Below are positions 11,111 through 22,086 of a DNA stretch of 64,000 nt, one piece after another. This stretch comes from Pyrenula massariospora (Eukaryota > Ascomycota > Eurotiomycetes > Pyrenulales > Pyrenulaceae), in contig JAGFMI010000014.1 of the NCBI GenBank assembly GCA_021030905.1, forward strand, positions 744,001-808,000, given 5' to 3'. Both the position numbers and the translations under genes were made by a program. The notes beneath the pieces are model-generated. The model was not told the origin of the DNA. It ran no database searches and saw only the letters and a list, made by a program, of their open reading frames with translations. The stretch's first letter is position 1, and every line of letters begins with the position of its first letter.

Positions 11111-13244
11111 GGAGCTGAATATACTTCAACAGATTAGCGATCAATGTCTTTGTTCCACCTTTGGAGGTGGCAATCGTCAACACTCTCTGCCCTCACTTGT
11201 TCCAGCAGTTTGTTGTACGGTAAGTAGCAGAGGTTGAAGAGTTGGGTAAAAATTGAGCAAGATCGGAGAGGTACTTTATTGCCGTTGACTTGTTGGGGTC
11301 TAGATGCCACTTAGGCTTTCAGGTCTCGATTGAAATTAATTTGACCGTATCAGTACGTGTAGCAGGGAACTATTCTAGTGTCATTTGCTGAAATTTCCTT
11401 TTGCTGTTTTTCCATCTACCTACCGGATCATTTGCTCGGTATTTTCAAATATTCCAAGTCCCGGAAATACTTGCGTCCAGATGCACAACGGACTTGTGGC
11501 CTTGTAGGATGACCACTTTAGAAACCTATTACATTATCTCTACAGCATTGCCCTCGCAATCTAGCCTATCTATACTAGTCACATGCGGACTTCATAGCAA
11601 GGGATATTTGAGCTCACTGTCTTATAATCTATCTAAGCCGGCAGCATACGACACTAGAAGATAAACGAATGTCAAATTGAGCTGTTTTCAATCTCCTGTC
11701 CTGTTCTTCGTGCCTTCCCCTCTATGAGATTCCACTTTTTCTCTATTCCATTGTGTCCTTATGCTATAGGTCGGCTTGCTGCTATGCGACTAATCCACTG
11801 TCGAGGCACAGCTTGCATACGGCAGTCCGTTGGGCCCGATGATCGGGTTCGTCCAGTCCAATCCACATAATCTTCCGTCTTTTAAACACTGCAATCAAAT
11901 TGGGTAAGTCAAACTTCGGTTGGAAGAAGCTTGTTGTTTACCTGTGCATTAGGGTCGCATCTGGGAACAGTGTTTTCGCTTATAACGCAGTAACTACCGC
12001 CCATGATGTCGTGATAACATTTCTGCCTTACTGGTTAGAATGTAAGGAGTTAACAATTGAATCGGAAATCTCACTCCCCAAGAATATTGTGCTTCCGCGC
12101 TTGTTTCAGGTTTGGTCGGAATTTCAGAGGCCATAGTGGTAATGAACAGAAGTGATAGAGCGAGCCTCTTCATCGTTACCGTGTTTGATGATATCTGCAA
12201 AAGATCTTTGTTCTGTTCGATGGCGTGGTTGCAAATGCTAACCAAAACATACGAGATTGGGTTGTCGCCAACCTTGTCTTATATTCTTCAATCCATCTTT
12301 AGGAGAAGCTCTGGATCCGCCTTTCTTGCCGAAATCATTTTCCATGTGTTTGCTTTATTTCGTACTACGTCCACCGTCCCATCAGTCACCATAGAGCGGC
12401 TGTATTCGTGTACAGACATGACGCTATGGTCTGGACAAACTACATACGGGAGACTTGTGACATGGTATCTATCCCTCATTCGGTCACAAATGCCCCAATA
12501 ACCTGACTGGTCTCGCATTCGTCTGCGTCGATCTAGATCTGGGATGTCACGGACAGGAGCTGGGTCAGTACGGACATAGATGATTGGCTAAGGTTGTTGA
12601 GGCACTTGTCACCGGACAAGGGGCAGCAGAGTTTCTCTATTTCTGGACAAAAGAAGCTTCTGGCTTTCCGATAGGGGCTTGCAAGAGAGAATTTAGTGCG
12701 CCGAGGTGCAATGCCATGCATCCATTCTTGGATCAATTGGTCACTTTTTATTCCTTTGTCGTGGTTGAAAGCGCGAGTACTAGGCAAACAAAATCATCCT
12801 TGAGTGTTGTATGTGAAACAGCAAACTTGACTTGTAAATGTGGCGAGCCGAGTGGACCCATTTACTGGGGACCAATCTTCACTCTCTTAAGCTTACTCGG
12901 CCTTTCCTCGACTGGAGAGCCAGAATAGAGCAGAGAAGATCAGTAGGTTCGAAAATAGAACGAGATATCTAGCAGAGATAAATGGCTCTAGGAAATCATT
13001 AGGCCACAGCTGCCTCTCATAAAGCGTGCCGGGAATTCTTCGGCTAAGCTTCCTTGGCGACGGCAACCAGGTCAGGGAATTCACAATTTTTCTGAAAACC
13101 TCTCAATTGAGACAAGTCGACCTGAGCAAACCAAGGCGTCAGAGAATGTAGGCTTTGTTATTCCCGTGATAGAGCGCGGGAACCTGCGTGGGACGATGAT
13201 GGAGTACGACATTACTTGACATTCTTTTCCCTCTCCCCGCCAAT
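11111..13244. other. Gene-free stretch of about 2.1 kb
   Basis: Many short frames occur on both strands. None has a recognisable motif, a consistent exon chain or an obvious family. The last 100 bp or so form the promoter of the cysteine synthase-like gene. Confidence 0.45.
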
Positions 13245-14508
13245 ATGCTCGAATCCCACGTGCACCTTGCGTCTGCGGCCTTCTGTGCCGGAGTCCTCCT
13301 CACTCTCGCTTTGAAACAACTGAAAGACTCTCCCAGACCTACCAACAATGGTTCGACCGAAAAGAAAGAGTCTAATCCTCCCCCCTCACTTGGCGATATT
13401 GAATCCACAATCGGCAACACACCGCTCCTCTATCTCCACTCCCTCTCCGCCGCAACTTCCTGTACAATCCTTGCCAAAGCCGAGCACTTAAACGGCGTGG
13501 GTGGGACCCCGAAAGATCGCGTTGCCCTCTCCATACTACAGTCCGCCGAGCGTGCTAGTCTCCTCACCCCCCACTCCGGTGACACTGTCTACGAAGCCAC
13601 TGTCGGCAGCACGGGCATCTCCCTCGCAACTCTCTGCCGTGCTCGGGGATACCTAGCCCATATATGTATGCCCGACGATGTCGCAATTGAAAAGAGTGAT
13701 CTCTTGGAAAAACTTGGTGCGGTCGTTGAGAGGATACCGGTGGCCCCGATTGTGTCTACGGAACACTATGTCAACCGCGCTCGACGGCTCGCAGAAGAAC
13801 ATACACTTGACTCTTCACGCAGGGGAAGAGGGTTCTTCGCAGACCAGTTCGAGACTGACGCAAACTGGCGCGCACATTTTGACCGGACGGGCCCTGAGAT
13901 CTGGTCCCAAACCAGCGGCAAAGTCGATGCATTCGTGGCGGGGGCTGGCACAGGCGGTACCGTCTCAGGTGTTGCAATGGCACTGAAAGGACGCAAGCCG
14001 TCTGTGCAAGTTGTCCTTGCGGACCCGCAAGGAAGCGGACTGTACAATAAGGTCAAGCACGGAGTCATGTTCCATGACAAAGAACGCGAGGGGACGAGGC
14101 GGAGAACACAGGTCGATAGCCTAGTGGAAGGGATTGGGCTGACAAGATCGACGAGGAACTTTGAGGCGGGCAGGGAGCTGATCGATGATGCTGTTAAGGT
14201 GAGCGATGGGCAAGCGATGGCTATGGCGCGGTGGTTGGTCGAGAAGGAGGGGATCTTTGCAGGCAGTAGTAGCGCAGTGAACTGTGGGTCTTTTTCACTC
14301 CGAATCTCCTGATTGAGTAGATGGTTGCTGACTTGGATTAACAGGTTTTGCTGCAGTCAAGACAGCTCTGAAGCTCGGTCCTGGCCATACAATTGTGACG
14401 ATTATCTGCGATTCTGGGACACGACATCTGTCCAAATTCTGGGCGCGAGCAGGGAATGTGGGAGGATCCACGGATACGACCCTGAAAGAGGTCTTGAACA
14501 CAGCATAA
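13245..14508 (+). CDS. Cysteine synthase-like PLP enzyme with N-terminal membrane anchor (Mcy1-type)
   Basis: Two exons, 13245-14283 and 14345-14508, separated by a 61-nt GTGGGT...CAG intron, give 400 aa. Residues about 5-22 form a hydrophobic helix (HLASAAFCAGVLLTLAL). The fold-type II PLP core follows: IGNTPLLYL, then GGTPKDRVAL containing the Schiff-base Lys, EATVGSTGISLA for substrate and PLP phosphate contacts, AGAGTGGTVSG as the Gly-rich phosphate loop, and EGIFAGSSSAVN near the end. The second exon supplies CDSGTRHLSKFW. Cysteine synthases form cysteine from O-acetylserine and sulfide. The N-terminal anchor matches the yeast YGR012W (Mcy1) group at the mitochondrial outer membrane, whose role is less clear. 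The usual N in the NP/TG.SVKDR loop is replaced by VGGTPKDR, as in that group. Fold and family are well supported, and substrate is inferred. Confidence 0.9.
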
Positions 14509-14782
14509 AATTTCAAACTCCGTCCACGTTCCGTACTTGTTCCCTCAAGCTAAAGTACACTTTATGGTGACTGGACCTTCATATGAGGTCCCTTCACCTG
14601 ATCCATGACTTCCGCCGAGCCTATTGAGCAGGTCCAACGCCACCGCTATCCTTGTCAGGACACTCGGCCGCGCACCATTGGGGCCGATACACGTTGCACC
14701 ATCACGCAAATGGATCTTCTTCCCTCCGAACACCAACTACCTCATTTTTAGCGTCAGAAATCTGTCGTTAGTCTGCCAGAAG

Positions 14783-15693
14783 TCAGATAGACCACTCTCC
14801 AAAGTAAAAGTTCTGGTAGCGCTTGCTATCAGTGTCCATTCGGGATCTTAAGCTGCGACATCGAAAAAGTTTCAGACCAAAATCATTGCGGAGGGGGGTG
14901 AAAACCGCACATCCGCCTGCAACCGGCTGATACATTTTGACATTGCAGAGGCGCAGCTCTTTCAGCGAGCCGCGAACCGGCAATAGTGTCTTGAGGAATA
15001 CTTGGTCATCGTAAAAAACGCAGTCGAACAACATCAACTGCCTTAGCCGAGGCAAGCGCACGTCGGGATTGGATAGCACTTGTTCCAGCGGACCAGGGTT
15101 CTGATTGTCAACCCCTTCCAGATTCAGATTTTCAAGGTTCGGAAATAAGCGAAGAAGCTGGACAATGGGCTCTGGACAGATCGGTTCGTCCGGCGGCCAG
15201 GGCTTATTCATCATCAGACTAAGGAATCACAAAATCCTGCATACTCTTGGGGAGCGATGGGGGAGGTTGCCGAACTTAACCCCTTCGTAATCTCAATAGA
15301 GAGCTTCCTCGTTGTTAGCGCTACTTTCGAGAGACAGCTGAGTAGTCGCAACCGCAGTCGCAGGAAATGCTCTTCCGTCCATTCACAATCAGTGCCCTCA
15401 AAGATACCATAGGCCGGGCCCAGCAATACAGAGACCTCTCGGGTGTTTGTGTGATAGCGGCTGGTCTTAGTGAAGCTCTCGAGTCTTCGGAGATCACCGT
15501 CGTTTGCTTTATTAGTGTCGATCCCGAACGGATATGTATATTTGATGCAGAGCGTGTGGTACAGTCTTACTGGGACTATCGCGGCAAACGGGCGATTTAC
15601 TAGGCATAGTCTTGTAAGATCATCCTTATGCAGAAACTCGGCTATAGAGCAAAGGATTTCAGTGGGGAGGTCACATAGCGTTTTCGGTGGCAT
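14783..15693 (-). CDS. F-box protein, shorter of two tandem paralogues
   Basis: Proposed exons are 15693-15281 and 15218-14783, with a 62-nt intron (GTTAAG...TTAG), giving 282 aa. The first in-frame ATG (15693) gives MPPKTLCDLPTEIL, which aligns with the start of the neighbouring paralogue (MAPRELCDLPIEIL). An F-box follows: LPTEILCSIAEFL, LCLVNRPFAAIVPVRLYHTL. The remainder is leucine-rich and LRR-like (LLRLFPNLENLNLEG, LPRLRQLML, SLKELRLCNV). F-box proteins link substrates to SCF ubiquitin ligases through Skp1. The target is unknown. Without the intron the frame stops at about 15214. The intron is inferred from size, consensus and alignment with the paralogue, so a broken gene is possible. 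It lies tandem to and in the same direction as 16234-17418. Confidence 0.7.
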
Positions 15694-16233
15694 CCTGATA
15701 TTCGCTTCAAAAGATTGTGCAAATCTTAGCGACGTCGATACTTTTTGACGACGAAATTGAAGATTGTCAACATAGAAATCCAACAGATATAGGTCGGCGA
15801 ATAACTAGTATATGGATTAAATAGGCGGAAATTCCGGAGGAAAAATCCTTAAATTCGCATATATATTCTACGCGTACAATCGTACCCATGCTTCCTGTTT
15901 ACCGGCTCGCCTATCGCACCGAACTGTACTGCTCTATACTACGCTGCATGGCCGACTCCTTCTCTTATCCATCCACTCACTTATCTCACTTAGAGACTAC
16001 TAGTACAATGTCGAAATATGAAGAATATAGAACACAAGGGCCACTGTGCCTGTAGCCGCCAGAATGGCGCAAGGGCTTTCAAGGTCCAGTCTAGGAGATA
16101 TCTTGAAACTCAGCATGATGTTCCAAACCCTCCCTATTTCCTGCTTTCCTCTCCTCTATAGTTGACGGACATAGACTATCATCTAAATCTAGATATCAGA
16201 TCTCTACCGCTGAGTTATCAATCCTTGCCGACC
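15694..16233. other. Spacer between the two F-box genes
   Basis: This stretch holds the leader and promoter of the first F-box gene and the 3' region of the second. A copy of TGTTGACAATC (minus strand) lies at 15762-15772. No other gene is seen. Confidence 0.5.
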
Positions 16234-17418
16234 CTATCGAACAGGCTCGCCAGAAACCAGGCTGTTAGCGCCGAGGTACTCGACCGGCATTCCATTAGGT
16301 TGATAAGCATCACACCACAAGGCAAACGGATCCTCCTCACCGCCAAGTACCCATTGTTCCAGCTTCCGCAACAGAAATTGCGAGTCACCTTCGTGCCAGA
16401 AGCAGCGCTTGCGCCCGTATTCCCATTCGCAGGGTCTAATGGCGCCATTAATGCCCTCTTCCTCCATTCGTTCTCTACCGGGGATCAGATACCGACAAAT
16501 CCCATCGGAACCGCCGTATAGTTGCTTCAGCTGAAAGACTTTCAGCTGAAAATCATTACGCAGGGACGTGAGGAGCGGTCTCCAGGAAAAGTTGTCCTCA
16601 TGCATGTAAATTGTATGCAAGGTTAGCTCTCTCAGCGAATCCCGGACCGGCCACAATGGCTTCAGCAATGCCTGGCCGTTCTCGGCCCAGTTTTCCAACG
16701 TCAACGTTCTCAGCCGCGGTAGCAACTGCAACCCCATGTCCCCCGGTAAGAATTGTTCTGGAGCATCCTCCCACTGGTTGTAATCCTCATATTGCCGACC
16801 TAGGTAAAGCTTTGTAACCCTCGGAAATAAAAAGAAAAGCTGGACGAAGATTTCTCCCCGTGTCGTGGTTTTCGTGTAGAACGGCCCGTCTTCATCGTCC
16901 GGAGGCTCAGGCTGGGGAAATGGCCTGTGATTGCAACAATAAGCTATATTCTTTATCTCGAGCTCCGTCGTCGTCGCCCCAACCTCTCGGACACAGCGGA
17001 GCAGTCGGCCGAAGTGTTTCTCGGCTTTATCGAAGTTCGTTTCCTTGTATAGTCCGTATATAGGACCGAGTTCGATGTACACATGTCGAGTATGTGCACC
17101 ATATCGGACGAAATTCTCCGCTGCACACAGGCTCGAATCGTGCCAGCGGCCACCTTCCCACTGGGGGTAGGTAATATAGAGTTTGCGGAACAGTCTTTCG
17201 GGGACTATCGTGGCAAGGGTGCGGTTCACAAGGCGCGCGTTCTGAATGTCGTCACGACAGGTGTAATCACGATCCAGCCTATAATTTGGATCTCCAATGA
17301 GCCGGTCATATCTCCAATCATCCTGATGGTACCAGCCGGGACGTGGATCATGGTCCAGATACTTAACGATCAGGCGAAGTATCTCGATGGGAAGGTCGCA
17401 CAATTCTCTTGGCGCCAT
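16234..17418 (-). CDS. F-box protein, longer paralogue
   Basis: This is an intronless frame of 394 residues from an ATG at 17418. It begins MAPRELCDLPIEILRLIVKYL and continues with ARLVNRTLATIVPERLFRKLYI. This is an F-box with a spacer between its two halves that the shorter paralogue lacks. Weak leucine-rich repeats follow (IFVQLFFLFPRVTKLYL, LLPRLRTLTLENW, SLRELTLHTIYM, LLTSLRNDFQLKVFQL). The RNDF.LK.F block is shared with the 14783-15693 protein, so the two arose by tandem duplication and then diverged. It is a probable substrate-binding subunit of an SCF ubiquitin ligase. The substrate cannot be told. Confidence 0.8.
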   Translation of the reverse strand: MAPRELCDLPIEILRLIVKYLDHDPRPGWYHQDDWRYDRLIGDPNYRLDRDYTCRDDIQNARLVNRTLATIVPERLFRKLYITYPQWEGGRWHDSSLCAAENFVRYGAHTRHVYIELGPIYGLYKETNFDKAEKHFGRLLRCVREVGATTTELEIKNIAYCCNHRPFPQPEPPDDEDGPFYTKTTTRGEIFVQLFFLFPRVTKLYLGRQYEDYNQWEDAPEQFLPGDMGLQLLPRLRTLTLENWAENGQALLKPLWPVRDSLRELTLHTIYMHEDNFSWRPLLTSLRNDFQLKVFQLKQLYGGSDGICRYLIPGRERMEEEGINGAIRPCEWEYGRKRCFWHEGDSQFLLRKLEQWVLGGEEDPFALWCDAYQPNGMPVEYLGANSLVSGEPVR

Positions 17419-18513
17419 CTTGATGAGAGGTCCAGAGGCAACGTGTGATAACTTCTAGTGGTAACGCTAGCCGAAATCGCTAACGAAGAGGTTCGAGATT
17501 GTCAACAGAAGACCCCGACGGTGTTGATGAAAATTAAACTAGGCAGGGGGTGCAGAAATAGCTTAAACACAGAACAGACGAACCAAGAACTTGATTGTCA
17601 ACAATCGAAACCCGGAATGAGCGACGACTTATAGAAAGAGATCGAATTCGCATGAAATGGAAAAGAGTTCACGTTAAATAGAAAATGAACCACGAAAAAT
17701 GTCAAAATATCTGCCGTATATCCGCACATATACCGGAACCAAACTTTCTATCCCATGGTCAGCCCGCTGCGCTTCGTGACTCACCTATTCAGCCCCTCAC
17801 TCACTCACTCACTATCTCTCTCCCTCCACTCCCTTCCTCTCGTCTTATCCCCCACTCTCCTCCATCCCCCCACCTTGCCTCACCACCCCATCTCTCATCC
17901 CCCCAAACCAACCAACCACCTGCCCACGCACCTACCCAACAATCCCCTTCTCTCAGCCCCAAAACCGATCTAACTCCCCCAAACATCTGCTGTACGTATG
18001 TACCTAGTTATCCGGATCATCACCATCACCCCCGCTTGTATTATATCTCTAAGATACATACGATGATGCGAGATGAGGGCTTGATATACGACCATGGGAA
18101 AGGATGAAGGGGGATAGCTGAAGGCTTTTTGTGTCGACGATAAGAGATTTGATGTTTGAGGGTTGGGGAGGAAGCACATTGAATGAAAGCGGTTCTCTTA
18201 CCGCTAAGGGCTCTTAGCTTGAGACAGGAAGGAATTTTGGCTTTTATCAAACTCAAAGTAAAAGGGGAGCCCTTGCTTTATTTCCAGCCAACAAAAAGCA
18301 AGACCTTGATTGAAAAGCTATACTTGAGATCCACCCAGACCTGCCCGTATCCTATGCATTAGCCAACCCAACCCCCATATACCGTGCTATAGAGACACCA
18401 AGATGAAGCGACGCGAATAGTATCGTGACAGCGTTCAGCATAGAAACCGCAAACTTTTTCACATGACCTGAAACGAGTTTAGTGTATTGGTTTAGTGCAG
18501 CTCCATTCGCTTC
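17419..18513. other. Promoter of F-box gene and C/T-rich low-complexity DNA
   Basis: Two copies of TGTTGACAATC (minus strand) occur at 17497-17507 and 17593-17603. The second is part of an inverted repeat GATTGT-CA-ACAATC. From about 17760 to 17990 the plus strand is nearly all C and T and includes a (CTCA)n tract near 17800-17816. No gene is supported. Long frames here are compositional. Confidence 0.5.
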
Positions 18514-21500
18514 TCAACTCACCTCGCAATTCTCATCAATAACAATATGCTGTCCCTCCTCGCCCGGCCTCAGTTCGCTCAGCCGATGCATCGCGATCCT
18601 AGCCAGCATACTTCTCTGCACACGCAACACGTCAGCTCCATTTCCTGAACTCAGGGGGTAGAGAGGCCCAAACAGACATTCGATTTCGCCCCCGGCCAGG
18701 AGCCAGGCGGTAATGAACAGATCGTCATCACTTACCGTCAGCACTGCGTCTCCGATCCCGCCCTGCCGCGCCGTGTCGTTCTCCGCCATGATCTCGTAGC
18801 TTCGGCCCATGCGTCGACGGCTTTCCAGACCCGTGGTCTCGGATGAGGGTTCTCGTTGTTGCTGTTGCTGTTGTCTCGGCCTCCGGCCCGTGATTCTTAA
18901 AGAGCTGCTGCCGGGCCCGGTAGGATTCAGGAGGTTGACACCGTTTCGGGCGTCTTCTTGCAAACGGTCATCGGGAGAAAAGATTTTGATCGTGTTGTCG
19001 ATTCCTGAGCAGGCGATCATGGGCTCGTACGGATGGCCCTGGATGACGTTGACGACTTCACCGTCACCTTCGAGTATATTCACACATGTGGTTTTCTTCC
19101 TATCCCAGATGAAGAGGTGTCCAGAGTCGCTACCACTGACCACATATTCATCATCTAAACCGTAGTAGTTGACGTCTTTGACAGTTTTGACGTTGCAATG
19201 GCCACGGTACATTCTTGTGTGCGAAGAGCATGGCTTGTCACTCTCAACACGAGCCCGCTGACTGCTTCGGGAATATCCCATACGGCGGCTGAAAAGAGGA
19301 ATGTCTTCGCTATCGAAATCATCGTCATCTTCCTCATCCTCATCTTCTTCTTCCTCTTCTTCCTCATTTTCATCATATTCGTCGTCACCAGCTTCATCAG
19401 CTTCCGCTCCGTCTCCTACATCCTCTCTTGTTCGAGACGGGCTTGGGGACGTCATGCGGATATCCGGTGGGCTCTGAGGTCCTTCTGGTACAATTTGCTT
19501 GTGTTGGGCATCGCCACCGTTGGTTTCCTTCGTTGGTGACTGACGATGGACTAAAGTGGCAGCCTCAACTCCTTCCAAAGACTCTTTCTCTTCAGGATCA
19601 ACATCCTCTTGCATTCTTTCTGGTTCAAGTTCCTGATCGTCTTCCTGAACATGAATTCTAACACCCCCAAACGCACGATTGACAAGGTCAAAGTTCACTC
19701 CTTCTCCAGCATCCATTAAAAGACTTCTTCCAATTCTCAGGCCCCAGAAACGTGCGGTGGCGCCGCGATCGAGCCTTGGTTTGGCATTTTGCTGCTTTTG
19801 TGATGGCTGTTGGTCTCCTCTTGACGCCGAGTGGCTTTTCGCTTCCGATGTTTGAGACGGTTCATCTGCTACTTTGTCAACAGTAGTTGGAATATGGGCA
19901 TCAGTCTTTTCTTCACTGGTCCGTTCAATTCTAAACTCAGTAACAGCTCTCAAAAAAGCCTTGACGGCAGACTTTTGACTATCGAACAATATGCGGCTCT
20001 CGTCCACTTCGAATCTCGATGTATCGATGTCGACAATAGGTTTATTGCGACTAGCAAGGCTTTGGAGATAGGTGAATAGCTTCGTTCGCATTGCTCCTAG
20101 ATCGTCTCCCGGGTCTAATGGAAACCTCTTATTAGGCGAAGGACTGGTGAAGCCACGGATGATAGCATCGGTGCCTCCATCCAACCATAGAAGGATAGTT
20201 CGAAGGAAATCATAAGCAAAAAGCTTGTCATCGGGAATATCGTTGCTCCGCTCAAGCACTGCAGGAACGATTTGACGGAACTTCATTAATCGTGGATCCT
20301 CAGCAGAACTCAGAGTCTGTAATTTTCCACCCATTACCCGAGATAGAGTCCCGGCAGCCTGAACAAATCTTCGGCAACTGGCACGATACCTCCGTAGTGT
20401 CTGCTGTATGCCGATCTCTTCCGCATCTTGAGTTACCGGATACCGCCAATCTCGTATCAGCTCATCTATCTGATCTAGGTTCGTGGCTGCCATTCCTAGT
20501 GCTTTAGTGAATTTAGCCGTATACAGCTCATCACTAGATGAACCGCTGTTCGATGCAGAGTCCCGGATATCAGATTCAAAATCGAAGAGAGTTTTACGAA
20601 GTTTGAAGATTGCCTTCCCCAAGTCTTGACTGATTCTTTGTTTCTCATTTAGGAGGCTCTCTGAGAGACTTTCCCCTGCAGATCTGGAGCCTTCGCCGGT
20701 GGTTGGAACCAGAGGTAATTCACCGGCTTCTCCGTTCCCATATCGTATACGAAGAGCAAGTTCTCCATCATCTTCTACGTAAGCCCTTGTACGAATACGA
20801 CTTCGGCTAGCATCATTCAAAGACGACGATGAAGCTGCCTGTGCACGTTTTCGTTTCCGTTCTCTCGAGGCTTTGACCCTGGATGGCTTTGAGTCTTGCC
20901 ACGCCTTGTCTGCTCGGATTGCTGCTTCTCGAGCATCCGGAGTTTGGACCAAATCGAAGCTGTAAACATGGTCTCCAGACCAGCTAGCGACTATCTCGTT
21001 CGGATGAGCGTCGCTGATTTTGCAGGCCGTGATATGTTTCAAATGATCGCTTCCCGCTTGTCTTCTCCCATTCGGGGCAAATCGCCGAACGCATCGCGTT
21101 GCTTGTCCCATCATCTCGTCATCGTGACTCCCTGCTTCTGGCGTTCTCCGATTGGTCTTTCCATGCTCATACTCAAGATTGCGGCCTATCATCCTTCTAT
21201 CATGTAGGAAGCAATGAAGGTGAGCTCCTCCCAGTGCAATGTAGTGTGGTTGGCTACCAGAACAGGAGATCGTATTTAGGTCAAGTTGGTAGTCCTTGTA
21301 AGAGATGAGAGCGGGTGGAACGTTAGAATCGTCATGATCTCCGCGCCTGAGACTCATGAATCCTTGGCCACCCCTTGGTGAGGGATAAGCGGACGACGGT
21401 TGGCGAGTGTCCCACTGTCTGACTTCTCCATCCTCGGAGCATGTAAGAAACACGTATGGAGAAGACTCCGTTATGATCCTCTTAACCCTATCAGCATGGG

Positions 21501-22086
21501 ACCGATACACTCTAGCGTTCGTATTTCCCTCGTTCATATATCTTGTGCTGCTGTAGAAATTGTTGAATCGCCTACTCCTCGTCGAGGCATCGTGCGTTGT
21601 ATTACTAGATACATGTTGAGCTGTTGAGCCATGTTCTAGATCGAACACGCGGACTTGAGAATCACCGGCGGCCGTAACAACTGTTCGATCGTTTGATTGT
21701 GGCATGAACTTGACGGAAAAGATGTTTTGGCTATGGCCCGTCGACACTGTTGTACTTAATGCAAATGGCTTGACGGTATCCTCGGGATTGTAGGACCAGA
21801 TATTGAGGTGGGTATCATCGGAACCCGAAGCAAGAAGTCGACCTGTCTTTGACCAGCTAGATTCCTTAGCAAATATACGTAGTCTAGATCTTGCAAGAAC
21901 CTACCTCAAGGCATTGACGCAACCTGTATGTCCACCAAGTTCATTCACAATATCAAGATCATCGACCCATGATCGATCGCCATAGAAGCCTTTAACAGCA
22001 ACATAGGGAGATTGATCACCAAGCTGCCTTCGCAACAGCCGGTCAGAAATTTGTGGCTTTACGATTGTAGGAATTTGTGGCTTCAT
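18514..22086 (-). CDS. WD40 protein of the DCAF6/DCAF8 type with acidic central region
   Basis: Exons 22086-21905 and 21856-18514, separated by a 48-nt intron, give 1174 aa. Seven or so WD40 blades are split into two sets. An N-terminal set lies at about 50-290 (NELGGHTGCVNALSW, LLASGSDDTHLNIW, NIFSVKFMP, DSQVRVFD, TCSEDGEVRQWD, VASWSGDHVYSFD). A C-terminal set lies at about 950-1050 (YRGHCNVKTVKDVNYYG, VVSGSDSGHLFIWD, IACSGIDNTIKIFSP). They are separated by about 600 residues that are Ser/Arg/Glu-rich, with a long Glu/Asp run. This split-propeller layout is that of DCAF6/IQWD1 and DCAF8, substrate receptors of CUL4-DDB1 ubiquitin ligases. That role is inferred. A GTGAGT at the stop codon allows an alternative end with one extra residue. 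The neighbouring F-box pair also suggests ubiquitin ligases, but the genes are probably unrelated in function. Confidence 0.85.

Noticed and set aside
13766-14080. Minus-strand frames inside the cysteine synthase-like gene
   Set aside because: Antisense shadows of a strongly supported PLP-enzyme frame.
17685-18107. 140-codon plus-strand frame rich in Ser and Pro
   Set aside because: It is produced by a C/T-rich low-complexity tract. All frames on both strands are open there and none has a motif.
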